A stretch of DNA of 7,949 nt. Source: Flavobacteriales bacterium (GTDB lineage: Bacteria; Bacteroidota; Bacteroidia; Flavobacteriales; PHOS-HE28). The translations under genes were made by a program, and so were the position numbers. Location: positions 1 through 7,949 of the forward strand of contig SSGN01000039.1 in NCBI GenBank assembly GCA_008016945.1. The letters run 5' to 3'. The notes under the pieces were generated by a model that was not told the origin of the DNA, searched no databases, and saw nothing but the letters and a program-made list of their open reading frames with translations. Positions 5,484 through 7,949 of this stretch are shown in pieces. Numbering within the stretch: the stretch's first letter is position 1; each line of letters starts with the position of its first letter.

Positions 5484-6569
5484 TCAAGGCTTGTGGAGCC
5501 GCGTTCCCGTGGTGATCCCCTCCAGCACCTCCACCATATCCATGTCCCGCGCACCGATCCTCACCGCTGTGCGTTCATCCTTCCCCGTGAGCACGTAACC
5601 ACCGTCCACGATGTAGGTGGCAGGCACCAACAGGGCATCGGCCTTGGTGCGGATCACGATGCTGGCCTCGGCCGTGAGGTTGGGGTACAGCCGTGGCGGA
5701 CGTTGCACGAACCGGGCCTCCACCGTGAAGGTGCGCGACCGTTCGTTCATCATGGGGATGATGCGCGAGACGCGCGCTTCGTACACCTCCTCGGCATGAC
5801 TGTCCAGCGTGACCATGGCGACCTGGCCCACTTGGATCTGGCGGATGTCGAACTCGTCCACTTCCAACTCCAGGTAGAGGTCTTCCGCGCTGCCCACCAC
5901 GGCCACGGGCCGCTGCGGCGTGGCGAGCTCGCCGACCTCGATCATCAGGTCGTAAACGAGGCCATCGATCGCGCTCGCGGGCGTGCGGTCCACTTGCCCC
6001 GCCCGGTTGACGATCGCATTGTTCCGCGCCACCTCCAGTTGCGTGCGGAGCTCGTCACGCGTTTCGGACAGGACCTGCCGGGCCCGCACCCAAGCCCCAC
6101 GGCTCGCCGTGAAGGCCAATTCGCGCTGCTCCAGATCCACCTTGCTGCCGATCCGCTGGGCCCACAAGTTGCGCTGCCGTTCCACATTAAGGCTGTCCAA
6201 CAAATACTTGTCCCGTGCCTGCTCCACGGCGTCGCGCAGTGGCACCAACACCGGCCCGTGTTCCGCTGCATTGCGCTCCAACAAGGCCACCTGCGCCATC
6301 GCGCTCCGCTCACCGGCACCGCTGGCCCGATCATCGATCCGCATCAACGCTTGCCCGGCCGACACCGTATCCCCTTCGCTCACCAACAGCTGCAACACGG
6401 CGCCCGATACCGTTGGGTACACCTGGTACTGACCTTGTGCCTTCACGAAACCGTTGGCGTACACGCTCTCGGTGATGGGCCCCATGGTGGGCACGATGGT
6501 GTCTTCCTCGCCACGACAGCCGAAAGCGAGGCTGAGCACGAAGAGCGGAATGGACCAATGGTGGCGCAT
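5484..6569 (-). CDS. Periplasmic membrane-fusion lipoprotein (HlyD/MacA-like adaptor)
   Basis: This 361-aa protein begins with a short hydrophobic signal, IPLFVLSLAFGC, in which C18 is a plausible lipidation site (LAFGC; the Phe at -2 is atypical). Domains follow the adaptor order. A lipoyl-like half starts with VYPTVSGAVLQLLVSEGDTV (50-69) and AGQALMRID (71-79). A long alpha-helical hairpin with many charged and Gln residues runs about 85-185. The second lipoyl half is at about 196-215 (ASAIDGLVYDLMIEVGE). A beta-barrel (LYLELEVDEFDIRQIQVGQ, 231-249) and a C-terminal membrane-proximal region follow. It would bridge the permease to the periplasm and possibly to an outer-membrane channel. No TolC-like gene is present here. 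ATG 6567-6569 gives a good signal peptide. It is the first gene of the operon, 3 nt ahead of the permease. The lipobox identification is tentative. Confidence 0.9.
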   Translation of the reverse strand: MRHHWSIPLFVLSLAFGCRGEEDTIVPTMGPITESVYANGFVKAQGQYQVYPTVSGAVLQLLVSEGDTVSAGQALMRIDDRASGAGERSAMAQVALLERNAAEHGPVLVPLRDAVEQARDKYLLDSLNVERQRNLWAQRIGSKVDLEQRELAFTASRGAWVRARQVLSETRDELRTQLEVARNNAIVNRAGQVDRTPASAIDGLVYDLMIEVGELATPQRPVAVVGSAEDLYLELEVDEFDIRQIQVGQVAMVTLDSHAEEVYEARVSRIIPMMNERSRTFTVEARFVQRPPRLYPNLTAEASIVIRTKADALLVPATYIVDGGYVLTGKDERTAVRIGARDMDMVEVLEGITTGTRLHKP

Positions 6570-6767
6570 GGTAGGCTCGCCTCATCACCGACCGTGTAAG
6601 GCGCTGCGAAGATCGTGGGTGCGGGCGGATCCCGACACGATCGGCGGCATCCGGGCCGTACGCGGCCGATCCCGGGTACCTCCATGCGTTGCTCCGCCTC
6701 ACCGCCTACACGTCCTTCGCGCCCTCCCCAGCGCACGTTCCTGCGGGCCATGGCGTTCCTTTGTACC
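6570..6767. other. Divergent intergenic region ahead of exporter operon and META lipoprotein
   Basis: About 198 GC-rich bases separate two divergent genes and should hold promoters for both. I see no CAAAnnTA/TAnnTTTG match at a useful position, no ribosome-binding site and no strong inverted repeat. The near-match TTCCTTTG at 6756-6763 is too close to the chosen ATG to be its -7 element. Confidence 0.3.
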
Positions 6768-7217
6768 ATGAGACCCTACCTCGGCATCCTCGGCCTGGCC
6801 TTGGCCGCCTGCACCACCTCCGAACAAGGCGGATCCACGGAACCCGACCACATGCCCCCTGTGGCCACCACCAGCAACGTGCTTCACGGCACCCGCTGGG
6901 AGCTGGTCGAACTCCAAGGTGCCGCCATCGCCAAGGGAACCGACCGACCCACACCTCACATCCAGTTCAACGAAGCGGACAGCAGCGTGGCAGGCAACAC
7001 GGGCTGCAATGGGTTCGGCGGGCCCTACCACACGACCGCCACCGGCGGATTAAGCTTCGGGGAGCTGCACTCCACTTTGATGGCCTGCCCAGACATGGAA
7101 CATGAGACCGCCCTGTATGCGGCATTGCCCACGGTGGACGGATTCGCGGTAAGCAACGACACCCTGGTGTTCAACCAAGGCACCCAGGAGATCGCCCGTT
7201 GGCGCAAAGCGGAGTGA
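6768..7217 (+). CDS. META/HslJ-domain lipoprotein
   Basis: This 149-aa protein starts MRPYLGILGLALAACTTSEQ; LAAC is a clean lipobox with lipidated C15, followed by a flexible Ser/Thr/Pro linker (16-35). Residues 40-146 form a META domain: TRWELVELQG (42-51), the hallmark NTGCNGFGGPY (77-87), LSFGELHSTLMACPDME (95-111), then ETALYAALPTVDGFAVSNDTL (113-133). E. coli HslJ, the family's best-known member, is a heat-inducible outer-membrane protein linked to novobiocin resistance; no enzymatic role is established. The two cysteines C80 and C107 match the pair common in META domains. ATG 6768 is preferred because it gives the standard short signal; ATG 6750 would add MAFLCT. It diverges from the exporter operon and has no co-directional partner. 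Confidence 0.9.
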   Translation: MRPYLGILGLALAACTTSEQGGSTEPDHMPPVATTSNVLHGTRWELVELQGAAIAKGTDRPTPHIQFNEADSSVAGNTGCNGFGGPYHTTATGGLSFGELHSTLMACPDMEHETALYAALPTVDGFAVSNDTLVFNQGTQEIARWRKAE

Positions 7218-7263
7218 GCCGCGCCCAACACCGACCCGGAGATGGCCTTGGGATACGGGACCG

Positions 7264-7353
7264 GAACGTCCGAGGTGCGGTCTTGTCGGCGATCACTTTG
7301 GCGATGCCCTTCTCAGCGTATCCCGTGAGCCAGGTGATCACCGTGTGCAGCTC
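7264..7353 (-). pseudogene. Possible remnant of a DUF2200 gene
   Basis: On the minus strand the frame reads ELHTVITWLTGYAEKGIAKV then IADKTAPRTF. The part HTVITWLTGY followed by an acidic or charged helix resembles, from memory, the middle of DUF2200 proteins (EVDxVIxWLTGYDExGL...). The family's N-terminal half, and the C-terminal ITGVVCG and DPLM blocks, are absent on both sides. It is therefore truncated at both ends and cannot encode a working protein. Its 5' edge coincides with the start of the RibD-like fragment on the other strand. The match is short, and chance resemblance is possible. Confidence 0.35.
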
Positions 7354-7533
7354 GCGATGGCCCTGACCGAGTTGGGACTGATCGATGAGTACCAGATCAT
7401 GGTGCATCCACGCATCGTTGGTCGCTGCCCCACCTTGTTCGCAGGGCTATCGCAGATGGTGGACCTGGATCTCGTGGGCCGGGAGGAGTTCGGTTCCGGA
7501 GCGGTGGCGTTGCGGTATGCGGTGAAGCGGTAG
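7345..7533 (+). pseudogene. 5'-truncated RibD/dihydrofolate-reductase-family C-terminus
   Basis: The 62 residues VQLAMALTELGLIDEYQIMV, HPRIVGRCPTLFAGLSQ and VDLDLVGREEFGSGAVALRY match the final third of RibD-C/DHFR-like proteins. Characteristic elements are the LIDEYxIxVHPxxxGRxxTLF strand-turn and the closing FGSGxVxLRY. The family is normally about 180-200 aa. The NADPH-binding N-terminal two-thirds is absent: upstream of 7345 the frame stays open but does not resemble the family. The nominal GTG start has no ribosome-binding site. I read it as the remnant of a deleted gene, most likely not functional. It abuts a DUF2200-like scrap on the opposite strand. Confidence 0.7.
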
Positions 7534-7543
7534 ATCCACCTTA

Positions 7544-7558
7544 TCGAGAACCTCTCGA
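7544..7558. terminator. Small hairpin after the RibD-like remnant
   Basis: TCGAGA at 7544-7549 and TCTCGA at 7553-7558 form a 6-bp stem with a 3-nt loop, starting 10 nt past the remnant's stop. TCGAGAACC also occurs twice directly (7544-7552, 7555-7563). There is no T-tract, so termination is only a possibility. Nothing else is visible in 7534-7671. Confidence 0.25.
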
Positions 7559-7671
7559 GAACCAGGCCATCAGACCCGTTTCGGTACGTTTCTGCCGCTG
7601 TGGCGCCGTGCCCACTCGTTGAGTCGCATGAAGCAAGGACTCGACTGCCGCCACCTCAACAGGGTCGCGGC

Positions 7672-7949
7672 CTACCGCACCACCACCAGGCGCACTTGCG
7701 ATCGTGTGCCTTCGCGCGCGACCACCTCGATCCACCAGATCCCCGCTGCGAGTCGATCGCGCAGCTCCATGCGGATCCGTCCGGGAGGCGCATTGAACCG
7801 GTGGCTTTCCGCACCTGATGCATCGCGGATGATCACCTGCGCGGGGCCTTCCACGCCCATCAAGATCACCTCGCCGCCGGTGGCCGGATTGGGCATGCAG
7901 CGTAGCTGGTCATCGAGCGCGATCGTCGGCAGCGAAACGCTGATCTGGC
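7672..7949 (-). CDS. C-terminus of a T9SS-sorted secreted protein (5' end beyond window)
   Basis: The minus-strand frame is open from the window edge to the TAG at 7672-7674, giving about 92 visible residues. The start MPNPATGGEVILMGVEGPAQ is internal, because the frame continues upstream (ALDDQLRC and beyond). The rest shows the T9SS type A sorting domain: the PNPATG opening, a VIIRDASGAE strand and turn, the LAAGIWWIEV segment equivalent to LPxGxYxxxV, and a short basic finish LVVVR. These tails route proteins through the PorSS/T9SS for secretion or surface attachment. Nothing of the functional domain lies in this window, so the protein's role is unknown. Confidence 0.82.
   Translation of the reverse strand, partial: QISVSLPTIALDDQLRCMPNPATGGEVILMGVEGPAQVIIRDASGAESHRFNAPPGRIRMELRDRLAAGIWWIEVVAREGTRSQVRLVVVR

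Noticed and set aside
4119..6599. Long plus-strand open frames opposite the exporter operon (4119-5474 and 5493-6599)
   Set aside because: They are mirror frames of high-GC coding sequence with His/Arg/Gly-rich composition and no domain features, while the minus-strand genes have full family motifs.
6756..6763. TTCCTTTG as a -7 promoter element for the META lipoprotein
   Set aside because: It has one mismatch to the consensus and ends 4 nt before the chosen ATG, too close to serve it.
7541..7735. Minus-strand 64-aa open frame near the right end
   Set aside because: Its composition is arbitrary, it overlaps the T9SS tail in another frame, and it resembles no family.

Overview
The window looks like chromosomal DNA from a high-GC member of the Bacteroidota, probably an environmental Flavobacteriales-like lineage. 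The main evidence is two proteins ending in type IX secretion (T9SS) C-terminal sorting domains (the Kelch protein at 1661-2839 and the partial protein at 7672-7949). A Bacteroidota-type -7 promoter element (TAGCTTTG) lies ahead of one gene, and clear Shine-Dalgarno sequences are absent. There are no RNA genes, CRISPR arrays or insertion sequences.

Left part (1-1595, minus strand): an aldehyde-dehydrogenase-like pseudoenzyme (633-1595) is followed downstream by a compact toxin-antitoxin pair, a 58-aa lysine-rich antitoxin (430-606) and a VapC-type PIN toxin (69-443). Immediately after the toxin, overlapping its stop codon, is a second copy of the last ~20 codons of the dehydrogenase gene (1-63). 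The toxin-antitoxin pair is therefore bracketed by direct repeats of a gene 3' end (51 of 54 bases identical, all three differences synonymous). It is also visibly poorer in GC than the dehydrogenase gene. This is the most unusual structure in the window.

Middle (1661-3296): a secreted Kelch-repeat protein with a T9SS sorting tail is read leftward. A small VOC (glyoxalase/bleomycin-resistance fold) protein diverges from it across a 103-bp gap.

ABC exporter operon (6569 down to 3535, minus strand): a lipoprotein membrane-fusion (HlyD/MacA-like) subunit, a four-helix FtsX/LolCE-type permease and a LolD/MacB-type ATPase are packed with a 3-nt gap and a 4-nt ATGA overlap. Together they make a tripartite-style ABC export system of unknown substrate. 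Its ATPase converges with the VOC gene across a 238-bp gap that holds one weak hairpin.

Right part (6768-7949): a META/HslJ-domain lipoprotein on the plus strand is followed by a scrap region. There a 5'-truncated RibD/DHFR-family C-terminus (plus) abuts a possible DUF2200 remnant (minus), which suggests an old recombination junction. After a short gene-free stretch, the window ends inside the C-terminus of another T9SS-sorted protein (minus).
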